From the NCBI GenBank assembly GCA_037176725.1, contig JAZBRS010000037.1:10186001-10250000 (forward strand): 64,000 bases of DNA, written 5' to 3'. This DNA comes from Posidonia oceanica. Lineage: Eukaryota; Streptophyta; Magnoliopsida; Alismatales; Posidoniaceae. The position numbers were made by a program, and so were the translations under genes. The stretch's first letter is position 1. Every line of letters begins with the position of its first letter. A model generated the notes under the pieces. It was not told the DNA's origin. It saw nothing but the letters and a program-made list of their open reading frames with translations, and searched no databases. Of the stretch, positions 26,371 to 36,293 are shown piece by piece.

Positions 26371-27056
26371 GAGCTCCATTCCAGCCATGAATCATGGCCA
26401 AAAGGATTCAGAAAAATGCAAGGTTGCATGGGAACGTACACACTAGCATGCATGACCTACAAGGATAGAAATCTTACCTTGTCACAGCCTGGAATGGCGT
26501 GTCGACCTCCCTTGCCGGCACTGTGGAAGTGGACGACCAGCTAACTCCGACGAGCTCGTGCGGGCTACTGGAGGCACGGGAGAGATTGGCAAAGGGTCTG
26601 GGATGGAGAGGGATCTTTTGTTTCTCTTTGGAGGTGGTCGAATTGCCAAGAGGAAGGCCGGGCTGCTCTGTGCTCTCTGTCAAAAGAGGGTGGTTAGCAT
26701 GGTTTTGATCAAATGGGTGCTTGGGTTTGCTGCCAAAATTGCAGCAGCTCAGAGGGAAATTGCAGGCGAATGGCAGGTGCTCTAGGTGTGGGAAGGCCAC
26801 GAGGATTGGCAGGAGGGGCATGGGCGTGTTAGTCGGCGGCGAGGACGCCGATGGCGGCTAACAAGGGCGGCAAACAGCAGTGAGGGCAAGGAGAGTGGGA
26901 AATCCACTGAAATGGAGGAGAGATGGATAGTTACTCAAGCTTGGAAGGTAGTGGATGGCGTGGAGTGGAGGAAGGAATGGGTAGTAAGTGTGGGGAGGCA
27001 GTGGAGTGGACGGGCGGTGAGCGGAAGGGGGCGGAGCAGCCACTGCTGCAACCGAG

Positions 27057-27155
27057 CCGTTGGACGCCAGACCAGAGGGCGTCCAACGTTGGACGCTGGA
27101 ACAGGGTGCGTCCAACTTTGGACGCTGCCTATTCCAGCATTCAACGAGCTCAGTT
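27057..27155. repeat. TTGGACGC paired-hairpin module, seventh copy in LTR F
   Basis: This has the same arrangement as the modules at 24950-26370, with an extra half-unit: GTTGGACGCC, loop, GCGTCCAACGTTGGACGC, loop, GCGTCCAACTTTGGACGC, loop, and a decayed ATTCAACG. Confidence 0.85.
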
Positions 27156-27371
27156 GGCAAAAGGCTGCAACAAGGCTTGGGCTTGGGCCAAAGAGGTGGA
27201 AAAAGGTGTCAAAAGGCTTGAGGTTTTGGCTTAGGATTTAGGTGAGGTTTTGAGCTAGATTTTGGGTTAGAAAAGAGGTAGAAAAAAAGGAGTGCCAATC
27301 CAGAGTCCGCACGAGCCTACAGGAGAAAACAACCAACTTCCGGGCTATCAGAATGGGGTGTCTACAGTAAG

Positions 27372-28017
27372 CAAGACTTAATCAATGCAAAGATGTTTTG
27401 TTGTGCCATTTGCTTGTGTGTTGAGTTTGCCTTTTATAACTTGATGCATGCATGTTCCCGCACAATCATGTCCTGAGCCACTTGTCCAGTTTGCTGTCAG
27501 AATACTTCATTGAACCCGTGCATCAAACCATTCGGAACCACGACGAGGGTGCCATCAGACCCTGACAGTTCGCAAAAGTCAGAAGCAGCTGCTAGAATTC
27601 TTAATGCAAGGAAATTACGGGAAAGCCCCTGTATTCTGTCAGAATACCAAAATCTCTACAGATCAACGCCGAAGCTATTCCAAGTGACTCCTAGGCAGGA
27701 TACTCAGCCGTAGCATCCATCAATCACCCTGGAATCAAGCAAAGCCACCGAGCACCCTCAGCCGGATCTTCATCCAGGCTAGTACTCCCTAACTACTCGA
27801 TTGGCAAACACGTCAGTTTTGTCACCATTCTCCACTTTTCGATGCTAAGGGCACTTCGACTGTCCCCTGGTATCCTTTCCTGATACCAGGGGCATCTTTT
27901 TTGCTACCTCGTGGTATCGCATTTCCATCTGCATCCAAACTGACATCCCTAAACTGTCACGGGTCCATTTGCAACTTTTGCCCCGCCTCCAGGTTTGATG
28001 CTCTTGTTTTCCTTTGC
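27372..28017 (+). other. Element C 3' UTR, proximal part
   Basis: No coding region is evident. It contains an 11-bp perfect stem-loop: CCCCTGGTATC at 27864-27874 pairs with GATACCAGGGG at 27882-27892 around a 7-base loop. Near-identical hairpins occur in the 3' UTR of B. Confidence 0.7.
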
Positions 28018-29115
28018 GATTGATAGGTTCAAGACCTATCCTTTCTGATCGATAAGTCCAAAACTTATCATCTACATTTACGGTCGATAGGTCCAAAACC
28101 TATCCTTTACGGTCGATAAGTCTGAAACTTATCATCTGCCTTTGCGGTCAATAGGTCTGAAACCTATCCTTTCCGGTCGATAAGTTCGAAATTTATCATC
28201 TACCTTTGCGGTCGATAGGTCCGAAACCTATCCTTTCCGGTCGATAAGTCTGAAACTTATCATCTACCTTTGCAGTCGATAGGTCTGAAACCTATCCTTT
28301 CTAGTCGATAAGTCCGAAACTTATCATATCATCCTTTGCGGTCAATAGGTCCAAAACCTATCCTTTTTGGTCGATAAGTCTGAAACTTATCACCTACCTC
28401 TGCGGTCGATAGGTCCGAAACCTATCCTTTCCGGTTGATAAGTCCCAAACTTATCATCTACCTTTGCGGTCGATAGGTCCGAAACCTATCCTTTCCGATT
28501 GATAAGTCCGAAACTTATCACCTACCTTTACGGTTGATAGGTCCGAAACCTATCCTTTCTGGTCGATAAGTCTGAAACTTATCACCTACCTCTACGGTCA
28601 ATAGGTCCGAAACCTATCCTTTCCGGTCGATAAGTCCGAAACTTATCATCTACCATTGCAGTCGATATGTCCGAAACCTATCCTTTCCGGACTTCAAGTC
28701 TGAAACTTATCACCTACCTTTGCGGCCGATATGTCCGAAACCTATCCTTTCTGGTCGATAAGTCCGAAACTTATCACCTACCTCTGTGGTCGATAGGTTC
28801 GAAACCTATCCTTTCTGGTCGATAAGTCTGAAACTTATCATCTACCTTTGCGGTCGATAGGTCTGAAACCTATCCTTTCCGATCGATAAGTCTGAAACTT
28901 ATCATCATCCTTTGCGGTCGATAGGTCCGAAACCTATCCCTTCTGGTCGATAAGTCTGAAACCTATCATCTACCTTTGCGATCGATAGGTCCGAAACCTA
29001 TCCTTTCCAGTCGATAAGTCTGAAACTTGTCAACCCCCCTTTGCAGTCGATGGGTCCGAAACCTATCATCTATCACAACGTGCCCCTTCCAGTCAGTAAG
29101 TCCGAAACTTGCCAA
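28018..29115 (+). repeat. Element C 3' UTR: 64-base tandem repeat of two alternating hairpins
   Basis: About seventeen units of roughly 64 bases. Each unit holds two half-units, of the types GATAGGTCCGAAACCTATC and GATAAGTCTGAAACTTATC. Each half is a 7-bp stem with a 5-base loop. The two halves differ by a compensating G-C to A-T change in the stem while the loop stays CCGAA or CTGAA. Spacers are CTTTCCGGTC and ATCTACCTTTGCGGTC. Tandem repeats in the 3' UTR are known for Tat/Ogre elements; the paired structure is what I see here. Confidence 0.92.
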
Positions 29116-29288
29116 TTATCATCTCTTGCGCGACTTCGCTCCGGGTGGACGAAGTCCTGCTTGCTTGCTTCCTCGAGCGAGGACAAGCTATCTTTTCTCC
29201 TTCTGTCGGGCCGGTAGCCCTAACTGCTCGGTTGACATCCGTCATACTGTCTAACCTTCTTCTCGGTGCCAGGAGCACTTTTAGCTGC

Positions 29289-29318
29289 CCCCTGGTATCA
29301 TCTCCCTGATAACAGGGG
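29289..29318 (+). repeat. CCCCTGGTATC hairpin in element C 3' UTR (one mismatch)
   Basis: CCCCTGGTATC (29289-29299) faces GATAACAGGGG (29308-29318). It is a second copy of the hairpin at 27864-27892, with one stem mismatch. Confidence 0.75.
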
Positions 29319-29408
29319 CTTCTTTTTCGCTGCCCTCGGTATCTTTCTCGATTTGGTAACCCATATTACCCGGACGACATCCATCACAATGTCAGGCATT
29401 TTTCCCGG

Positions 29409-29633
29409 GCCGATAACCCAAACTATCCGGTGATGAGTCCGTCAACTCCTCGGGCCGATAACCCAAACTATCCGATGACGAGTCCGTCAACTCCTCGCAC
29501 CGATAACCCAAACTATCCGGTGATGAGTCCGTCAACTCCTCGTGCCGATAACCCAAACTATCCGGTGACGAGTCCGTCAACTCCTCGGGCCGATAACCCA
29601 AACCATCCAATGATGAGTCCGTCAACTCATAGT
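29409..29633 (+). repeat. 45-base tandem repeat, element C 3' UTR
   Basis: Five units of 45 bases with the core CCGATAACCCAAACTATCC, then GATGAGTCCGTCAACTC. Each unit offers two small stems, GATA/TATC and GAGT/ACTC, echoing the hairpin style of the neighbouring array. The period is divisible by three, so both strands appear open; I do not regard this as coding. Confidence 0.9.
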
Positions 29634-30140
29634 CCATGGCATCAGCATCGCATGTTAGGTAGTAGTACCAGCATCACATGCTAGGTTGTAAGCACCAGCA
29701 TCGCATGCACACTAGCACTACATACTCTCGCCATTCCCAGCAGAGTTAAACATCGCATCACATTATCACGCATCACACCAGCGACGCTTAGGGCCGTATA
29801 CAGCTCAGCACATAGCATCAGCATCCTGTGCTAGAGTAGCCTCGAGCCTCAGCACACACCATTGCATCATCCACAACACTCGCACACACACATGCATCAC
29901 CTGCGTCTACCCCAGTGGAGTTCAGCGTGGTGAGCATTAGTACAAATTTCGCATCAGCATCAACATTGCATCATGCATCAGCGTCTACATCTACATCTGC
30001 ATACGCATCGCGACAATGAGTCATGACTTTCAGTGCATCCATCGAATAAGTGACTCACGCCAACAACGTCTGTACTCCTACCGGTTCGGGCGGGGTGTCT
30101 TGTCAACCCTGAGCAGCGGCCTTGGTTCCCTTGACCTCGC
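29634..30140 (+). other. Element C 3' UTR, distal low-complexity part
   Basis: A CATCAGCATC-rich non-coding stretch, followed by about 110 bases (30030-30140) that align with the corresponding segment of B (52415-52529). That shared segment includes GGGGTGTCTTGTCAACCCTG, which is complementary to the LTR start. Confidence 0.7.
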
Positions 30141-30155
30141 TCAAGGAGAGGCATC
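30141..30155 (+). other. Polypurine tract of element C
   Basis: TCAAGGAGAGGCATC directly precedes the LTR start TGTAGACACCCC at 30156, the expected position of the plus-strand primer. B has the related CAGGGAGGGGCATC at the same position. Confidence 0.75.
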
Positions 30156-30285
30156 TGTAGACACCCCGTTTTGGCAACTGGCCATCGGTAGATCTCTTTA
30201 GAGGCCTACTCGGAAGCGGTGAACACAACCCAAACCTCAACCAAAACCTCGACCAAAACCTTCAACCTAAACTTAAACCCCACTC
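30156..30285 (+). repeat. Element C 3' LTR, left fragment
   Basis: It starts TGTAGACACCCCG after the polypurine tract and runs until element B interrupts it. The last five bases, CACTC (30281-30285), are the target site duplicated by B. It resumes at 58516. Confidence 0.85.
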
Positions 30286-31786
30286 TGTTGACACCCCATC
30301 TTGGCAGGCCTAGACCCTTGGAGCCCTCTTGTTGATTGCTGGATCAAACCCCAACCAAACCCTAACCCTAACCCTCCTCTCAACCCTTCAAAATCAGCCC
30401 ATTTTGGCCTAAACCTCTACCCCCCTTCCCAACCTCAAAACCTAACCAAAATTCATAGGAAAACCCACCACTATCCACTCAACAAACCTACCCAAAAACC
30501 TAGGAATTTCCAAGCCTGACCCATTCCCAAAAACCCTAGAAAACTTAGGTGAAACTGTCCTTTTTCTACACCTTGAAACCCCTCCAAAACCTCCTTAAAA
30601 TCAAACCAAAATTTCAGACTCAAGACTTCAAAACCTAGACTACCCACCCACCAATTTTCACCCCATTCCAAGACCATTAAGACCTCCATTCACTCAAATT
30701 ATCCTTTTCTCTCTCCGGGATTATCGTTTTCTCTCTCCTCTCTCTCTCCTGATTATCATCTCCCTTTTTCCCCCCTTCTCATCCTTTTTTGGGTCTGGCT
30801 GTGGGCCCCCTCTGTGCTTCTACCCTTCCTCTATCTTATCCTGGTTTTTACTTTATTTTTAACACTTTTTCTGAATTTTTAAAAATCGTTTTCCTCCAAT
30901 CTATCCTTTTTCCTTTTATTCCCCTTTTTATTCCATTTCTTCCCTCCTTCTCTTTTCCTTTTCTCCCTTTTGCAAAAATCCACAAAAACCCATAAAAATC
31001 TGTAAAATCTCAAAACATGAAACAAACAAATCAGTGCACTAAGAAAAACAATTAAAAATGTTAAACAAGCAATCAACAACTTAAACTTAACTTAAGCAAG
31101 CTAAAAAGAAAACCAAGCATGCAAACTAAAAAATGCAAAACAAATCAAAAGAAAACACTGAAAAATCAAGGAAAAAGCTAAAATAAAATCCAAATCCACC
31201 AAAGGTAAAAACCCATCAGAGGAATTAAAAAACAAACCCAAAAAGAAAAATTAAAAAATCAAATACTAGAACAAGTAATTAAGAAAGGCAAAAGACTTAA
31301 CCTAACAAACATAAGAAAAACAAGTAAAAACTTAATTAAAAAAAAGAAAAGAAAACACATCTGAAAAGCTTAAAAACACCCTATCAAACTAGAAAAATCC
31401 AACTAAAAACTTCAAGAAAAACCCATAAATAAAAAATCAAGACATAACTTAAAAGACTTAAGAAAGAAAAACCCTAAGAAGACTACAACTTTAAAATCTA
31501 AAACCAACCCTAAATTAATACGAAATAAATCCTAAAAAAACCCTAATCAATACCCTAAGTGTCCAACAAAAGAAATAAAATTTTTAAAATAATTTAAAAA
31601 GGGATTAACAAACATTTAAACAAGTGAAAACTAATTAAAAGCAAAACTAAAACCCTAAAACCCTAATCAAGCCCAAAACCCATTCAAACCACACTAATTA
31701 ACCAAAAGAAGTCATTAAAAAATCTGATCAAGATCCTAATTCACAGCACAAGCACCCTAATATTTTACTTATTTTTAATTTACTTT

Positions 31787-32240
31787 TTTCTATTTTATTT
31801 CTCTTCCTTTCCCTTTCTTTCTTTCTTCCTTTTCTCTCTTTTTTCTTCCTTTCTTTCCCTGCCGGGCCCGTCAGCCCATATCTCTTTTCCTTCTTTTTTT
31901 TCTTCTTTTTTTTCTTCCTCTCGGCCCGCAGCGCAGTCCGGCCCATGCCTCTTCTTCTTCCTTCTTCTTCCTCAGCTCAGCGTTTTTTCTTTAGCATTTT
32001 CTCTCCCGTGACCGGCTGCAACAGCTCTCCCTCCACCCATTCAAATTTCGAAGCCTTCAATCCTTTCATCTACAGCGTCCGCCGCTCTCTCATCTCTCAG
32101 CACCGATTCCGGGAGGCTTTAATTGCCTGTCGTCTCGCCGGCATTCGCCTCTTGTCTGCTGCAGTACTCGCGCCGGAGTAATTCGAAAATCACCAGCGCG
32201 CGCACCGGCAGCCCTCGGCCTGATATAAGCATCCATTTCT
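31787..32240 (+). promoter_or_regulatory. Candidate core promoter region of the B LTR
   Basis: A pure pyrimidine tract, resembling the plant Y-patch, leads into a GC-rich segment. ATATAAG follows at 32223-32229. At the aligned place the LTRs of G and A have the AT-rich words AATAAAAG and CTTAAAAAA. Retroelement promoters lie in the LTR before R, but the transcription start is not visible in sequence, so this is a candidate only. The same region recurs in the 3' LTR at 54050-54500. Confidence 0.3.
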
Positions 32241-33469
32241 CCCCTCCTGAAAGACCTTTTGCCATCCGAGAGTGAGCGTCGGATCAGAGAGGCATCAGTG
32301 CGAATTCCACCTTCTTTTCCCCACCTGAAACAGCTTCTGATCTCTTCCTCTTCATCCTCCGTTTCGAGAGAAAAGGGAGCACTGAGGGTAGAGTTTGAGA
32401 GTCCCTGTGACATCCCGGAGAGAGCCCTCCATTCCTGAGCAATCTCCACCCAGACCCCTCTCATCTCCTTTCAGAAATCCCCAGCAGACCCTCCCCCATC
32501 TCTTCCAATAATCCAGCAACCTTCACAGCCTCCACACTTCTCCCAATTACTCCCCCAAGTTCACCCAAAACCCAGCCATTTCCCAGCCTCATTCTCCGGC
32601 CATTCCACCCACTGAAACCACCTAAAACCTCCCAGAGACACCCTGATCACCAGACCTGCAACCCAACTCCATTCTCTCACAATTCCCATCACTCCAGCCC
32701 GCAACTCCCCCCCAAACTTCACCCAGTCACTCACCAGGCCTCCACCTTTCTAAAGCCCCCGGCCTCGAACCCAACCGCTCACCACAGCTTCCAAACTCCA
32801 CCACAAACACTTACGCCACTCACTGATCAGAAAACCAACCGACTTCCAATCTCCACCTACAGCCTCCCAAAAAACAATTCAACCACCCAGAACCACTCCC
32901 CGCACCTCCAGCAATCTCCCAGAACGCTCCATCCAAGCCGGCGAGCAGCGGACACCTCCCTCGGCCTCCAGCAGCATCCTCTGAACCCAGAAAAGCCAAA
33001 ACGTTACCTGAGCTGTAGAACTTCGGTCCGGTCGATCAGGAAGCACCGGAGGGACGTTCTGAAGTGATTCCAACCTCCGCGAGCAGCCGGCAACGTCCGC
33101 AGCAACCAGACGGCCTCCACCGGCGACAGCTGAAGTCACTGACGTCGGGGGAACGACTCAGGCACGGGAAAAGGTAATCACTGCCTCCCCTAGCTTCCTC
33201 TCCTTCTTCTCTTGCTTCCCCAGCCTTTAGAATAGGCTTTCCGGTCCTCCTGCTCCGTCATCAGCTCGCCGGACAGTCCTCCTTCTCCGGCGCCGACTGC
33301 TTTTCCTCCGGACACTCCGACCAGCAGAGCGAGTTCCAGTCGACCCCCGGAGCTCCGGACGATCGCCGACGTTGCTCTCCGCCTTCCCGCGCATCCTCAG
33401 CCTCCCCTGTCGACGGCACGAGCTCTGGAAGCTTCGTGCTACAGTGCTCGTCGCCGTCGACGATCAACA

Positions 33470-34600
33470 CTGTTCATTTATTTTTCTTCAGTATAGTTTT
33501 AGGTGTAAATATTGCATGTCTGTCCTAAGTTTCCTCATTTTTGCATTCCAGTCCTTATTTCATTTATTCTGCTTGGTTTTTAATTAAATACTATGCTAAA
33601 TTGCATAATCTGTTTATAGTTTTCAATATTTGCAAGTTGATCCATTTACTGTGTTGTGCTGCTTTAATATTTTGTAGTTTAGTCCACCTGTTTTCTTTTT
33701 TTGCACTTAAGTCCTGCACCAAGTCAGTTCATTTATTTACTTATATTTTACCATACTGCATTGCATCCTGGCCCCTTGCATGTTTTTATTTTTGCATTTA
33801 AGTCCCATGCACTGTTAGAACTTAGGATTATTTTTTATTTTTGCATACTGCATTGCATTCTAAGTCCCTGCATTTTTCTGTTTTTGCATTTAAGTACATG
33901 CACTGTAGAAACTTAGGTTCTGATTTTTATTTTTGGTTGATGCATTGCATATTTGCCCCTCTGCTTTATCATATTTGCAGTTAGGTCCATTTTAAATGGA
34001 CAGTAACTGTGCTGCATGCATTTTAACTTACTGCATGCATTTTAACTTACTGCATTGCATTTTTGACCCCATATTTTCCAGAAATTGCACTGTGGTCCTG
34101 TCATTTAATTTTCAGAGCATATTTTCCATACTAAATTGCATTTTCAACCCCTGCATGTTTTCAAAACCACACTTAGGTCCCTGCATGCTTTAAAAATCAT
34201 GTGAAAAGACCATTTTGCCCCTAGGTTGCATTTTAGCCCCTATGCCTACCAAATTTCATACAGACCTTCCACTAGTACCCCCAGACCCCCCAGGACCTTG
34301 TTTTCTGGAAAATTTGCATCTTAGACCCTAGATTTTTTCAAAATTGCACTCTGACCCCTTTTGGTTTCAAAATCTCTTTCAAAGCATACCTTCTTTTCAA
34401 AGCACCTTTCTGAGCCTAGTTTTTTGCCAAATAGACCCTTGTCTTCCCCTGTTTTCAAAGTCCTCTCCTGTGGAACCCTGTTTTCTGGGAAATTTGCATT
34501 TTTAGCCCCTCTTCTTTTTCAAAATACTTTCTGAAATCCTAGTTTTTTCCCAGCTTCTTTTCTTTACTTTTTCTTGCTTTTGCATGCATTCTGCATCCAT
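33470..34600 (+). repeat. Degenerate TTTTGCATT / CCCTGCATG repeat zone of the B LTR
   Basis: Short degenerate units combine TTGCATTT, AAGTCC or ACCCC, and TTTCAAAA. The reverse-complement equivalents lie at 12290-13250 (G), 18720-19690 (A) and 61500-62570 (E), and the second B copy at 55740-56860. It is a conserved LTR zone with no coding potential. Confidence 0.7.
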
Positions 34601-35328
34601 TTAGTCTTGCATTTCAGCATCCCCTTTGCACACACTAAGCACTCCTAGCTCCCTTTCACTTGGGAGGACCCTTTTGCACATCCCTAGGACCTCCTGAACA
34701 CCTAGATCTGTTCTTCTCCCCTGTTCTGGCCCTTCTGCCTTGGAGCTGCGATATCTTCCAATCCGGCCGTTGGATCTTCTCAAGTGAGCTGCCCAAGCGA
34801 CCGCAGCGAAGCGCTCTTCAGCATAGACCAGACAGATTTCAGATCAGGCTCCCGGATTTCTTGGTATGTCCTCCTGAACCCCTGCATTGCATTCATTTGC
34901 ATGGCATTTGCACAGTTTTCCTTGTTTTCGCTTTCTGTCTCTTTGAGCATGTAGAATAGGACTTCCCCTTTCTGCTTGTCTATTCAAATCCTCGTTTCGC
35001 GTTTCCCTGTGTGTTTCGTGTTGCGTTCTCCCTGGATTTGCCACTTTATGTGACTTTCTTCCCCTTTTTCCACGATCCGATCGCATCGCGAGCTTTGGGT
35101 AGCATGCGAGACACACCGTGGAACGGTTTAGTGGGAAACAGTCGCAAAGAGGTGGTAATCTCTCCATTTGCCCCTTCTCCCCTCAGTAGGTCTTCACACC
35201 TACTCTGAGTGGTCCTAAACAGCGTTTGTTCTTATACACACGTTGTTTTGCCTCCCCTTTGACCCCCTTTTAATCTCTTTCTGCATTCTTGCATTTGCAT
35301 GGCTTTTTCGAGATTTTTGCTTCGCTGT

Positions 35329-35640
35329 TTTGGCACCGTTTCGCGTGCCCGCCCTCGTTTTCGCTCCGTTTTGCGTGCCCATCTATTTTCTTGTCTCGTT
35401 TTGCGCACTGTCTTGCCTTCTCGTTCGTTTTGCGTGCCGGTTTTATTCTTTCGCCCCGTTTTGCGTACCATTCTGTTTTCTCGTCCTGTTTTGCGTACCT
35501 TCCTGCTCTCTTGTCTCGTTTTGCGCGCTGCCTTGTTTTCCGCTCGTTTTGCGTGACGATTTCACTCTTTTGCATCGTTTTGCGTGCGTTGTTCGCTTCC
35601 CGCCTCGTTTTGCGTGTTTCGCGCCGTTTTCTCTTGCATG
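35329..35640 (+). repeat. 30-base tandem array, 5' LTR of element B
   Basis: About ten units begin CGTTTTGCGTGCC or CGTTTTGCGTACC followed by a T/C-rich filler. It is the reverse complement, in element sense, of the arrays in LTRs G, A and E. The duplicate in the 3' LTR is at about 57570-57885. Confidence 0.88.
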
Positions 35641-35883
35641 TCGATCCCATTGCATGGTTTTCACGCTGTTTTGTTTTCTCGCTTGCATTTGCATATAGGG
35701 CTGTGATGCTTACTGCCTGGAGTTCTCACGAGCTAGGTTTCGCCTAGTTCGGAACACAGCAGCGTAGCTGAGCGCTTAGAGAGCACGTTTACTTCCTTGC
35801 ATTGTTTCTTCCCACTTAGAGCACTCCTTGAGCATTCATTTAGGCATTCATAGGCACATAGGCATTCAATCCTGCATCTTTCT

Positions 35884-35968
35884 GCGTATGCGAGCGTGAG
35901 CCTAGAAAGACCGATTTTCGGGCGTGTCGGGGGTGCCTAATACCTTCCCCGCACGTAACAGGAGTCCT
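35884..35968 (+). promoter_or_regulatory. Conserved U5 block in LTRs of all visible subfamilies
   Basis: It contains TGCGTATGCGAGCGT, TAGAAAGACCGATT, GGGGGTGCCTAA, CCTTCCCCGCACGTAACAGG and AGTCC. The same words appear in G (10891-10970), A (17156-17239), F (24340-24410), E (60196-60280) and the B 3' LTR (58126-58209), including F, whose remaining LTR is mostly unrelated. The function is not known to me. Its position, about 300 bases before the LTR end, suggests R/U5 RNA signals such as polyadenylation or packaging. Confidence 0.6.
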
Positions 35969-36146
35969 TACCCTGTCTTTTGGCCCGCAATGACCGTACC
36001 GCCCTTATCCTAGGCTAGAGTCATCTCATTTGCATTTGTTTGCATTTGTTTCCCTTTGCATTGCTTTGCTTTGCATTTATTGCTCGGTTTTGCACGTTAA
36101 TTCACGCATTACCCCGGTTTTCCTCGTCTTCCGTTAATAGACGTGG

Positions 36147-36155
36147 TGGCGACTC
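36147..36155 (+). other. Primer-site-like motif inside U5 (TGGCGACTC)
   Basis: TGGCGACTC lies about 120 bases before the LTR end and repeats the first nine bases of the true primer site at 36275. It is present in every complete U5 seen: 58389-58397 (B 3' LTR), and on the minus strand 10702-10710 (G), 16967-16975 (A), 24158-24167 (F) and 60004-60014 (E). In F and E the match extends to TGGCGACTCCG. Confidence 0.6.
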
Positions 36156-36274
36156 TGATTTGTCTTATCTTTTCCTTTTTCTCCTCGATTTTAAGTGTTT
36201 TTCGAGTTGAGCCTCTTCCTCGGATCTCAATCGCCGCTAAATAGCGAGCCTGGTTCCGATCGGGATCGCTACAG

Positions 36275-36293
36275 TGGCGACTCCGCTGGGGAT
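36275..36293 (+). other. Primer binding site of element B (tRNA-Arg type)
   Basis: TGGCGACTCCGCTGGGGAT starts one base after the 5' LTR end at 36273. It is identical to the site of A and fits plant tRNA-Arg(ACG) with a single mismatch, from memory. Confidence 0.87.

Larger units (their letters stand above)
24018..27366 (-). mobile_element. Solo LTR F (3349 bp) with target duplication GTAAG
   Basis: In its own sense it starts TGTAGACACCCCATTCTG (at 27366) and ends GGATTACTACA (at 24018). Perfect 5-base duplications GTAAG flank it at 24013-24017 and 27367-27371. It shares with the 6-kb LTRs only the U5 motifs, such as the ACTCCTGTTACG and GGTGTTAGG block at 24340-24410 and the primer-like GGAGTCGCCA at 24159-24167. 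Its middle is unrelated and carries paired TTGGACGC modules. A degenerate GAAAAC/ATGCAAA array lies at 24650-24840. It belongs to the same subfamily as LTR D. Confidence 0.93.
22866..30285 (+). mobile_element. Element C: host retrotransposon for the nested insertions (left part)
   Basis: Visible parts are the broken accessory ORF, its 3' flank (23947-24017), solo LTR F as a foreign insertion, the 3' UTR (27372-30155) with tandem hairpin arrays, the polypurine tract and the first 130 bases of the 3' LTR. The LTR is then split by element B and resumes at 58516. C's gag-pol should lie left of the window, beyond element A. C is the oldest layer because A, F, B and D all interrupt it. Confidence 0.85.
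30286..36273 (+). repeat. 5' LTR of element B (5988 bp)
   Basis: Zones in transcription sense: a short C-rich start with CCCTAA runs; an A-rich, T-poor block (about 31000-31740); a pyrimidine tract (31787-31930); a GC-rich core (31930-33470); a T-rich zone of degenerate TTTTGCATT repeats (33470-34600); a 30-base GTTTTGCGTGCC array (35329-35640); conserved U5 blocks; and the end CTACA. It differs from the 3' LTR by an extra 19-base tandem duplication (ATGCATTTTAACTTACTGC-like, about 34013-34050). No long ORF with a recognisable domain is present. Confidence 0.96.

Noticed and set aside
28018..29115. CRISPR-like array
   Set aside because: Units are contiguous 64-base tandem repeats without unique spacers, in a plant retrotransposon.
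30345..30385. Telomere-like CCCTAA runs
   Set aside because: Only two or three degenerate copies at the LTR start, also present in the other 6-kb LTRs; not a telomeric array.
36275..36293. A tRNA gene at the TGGCGACTCC sites
   Set aside because: Only the 3'-end complement is present, with no cloverleaf; it is a primer binding site.
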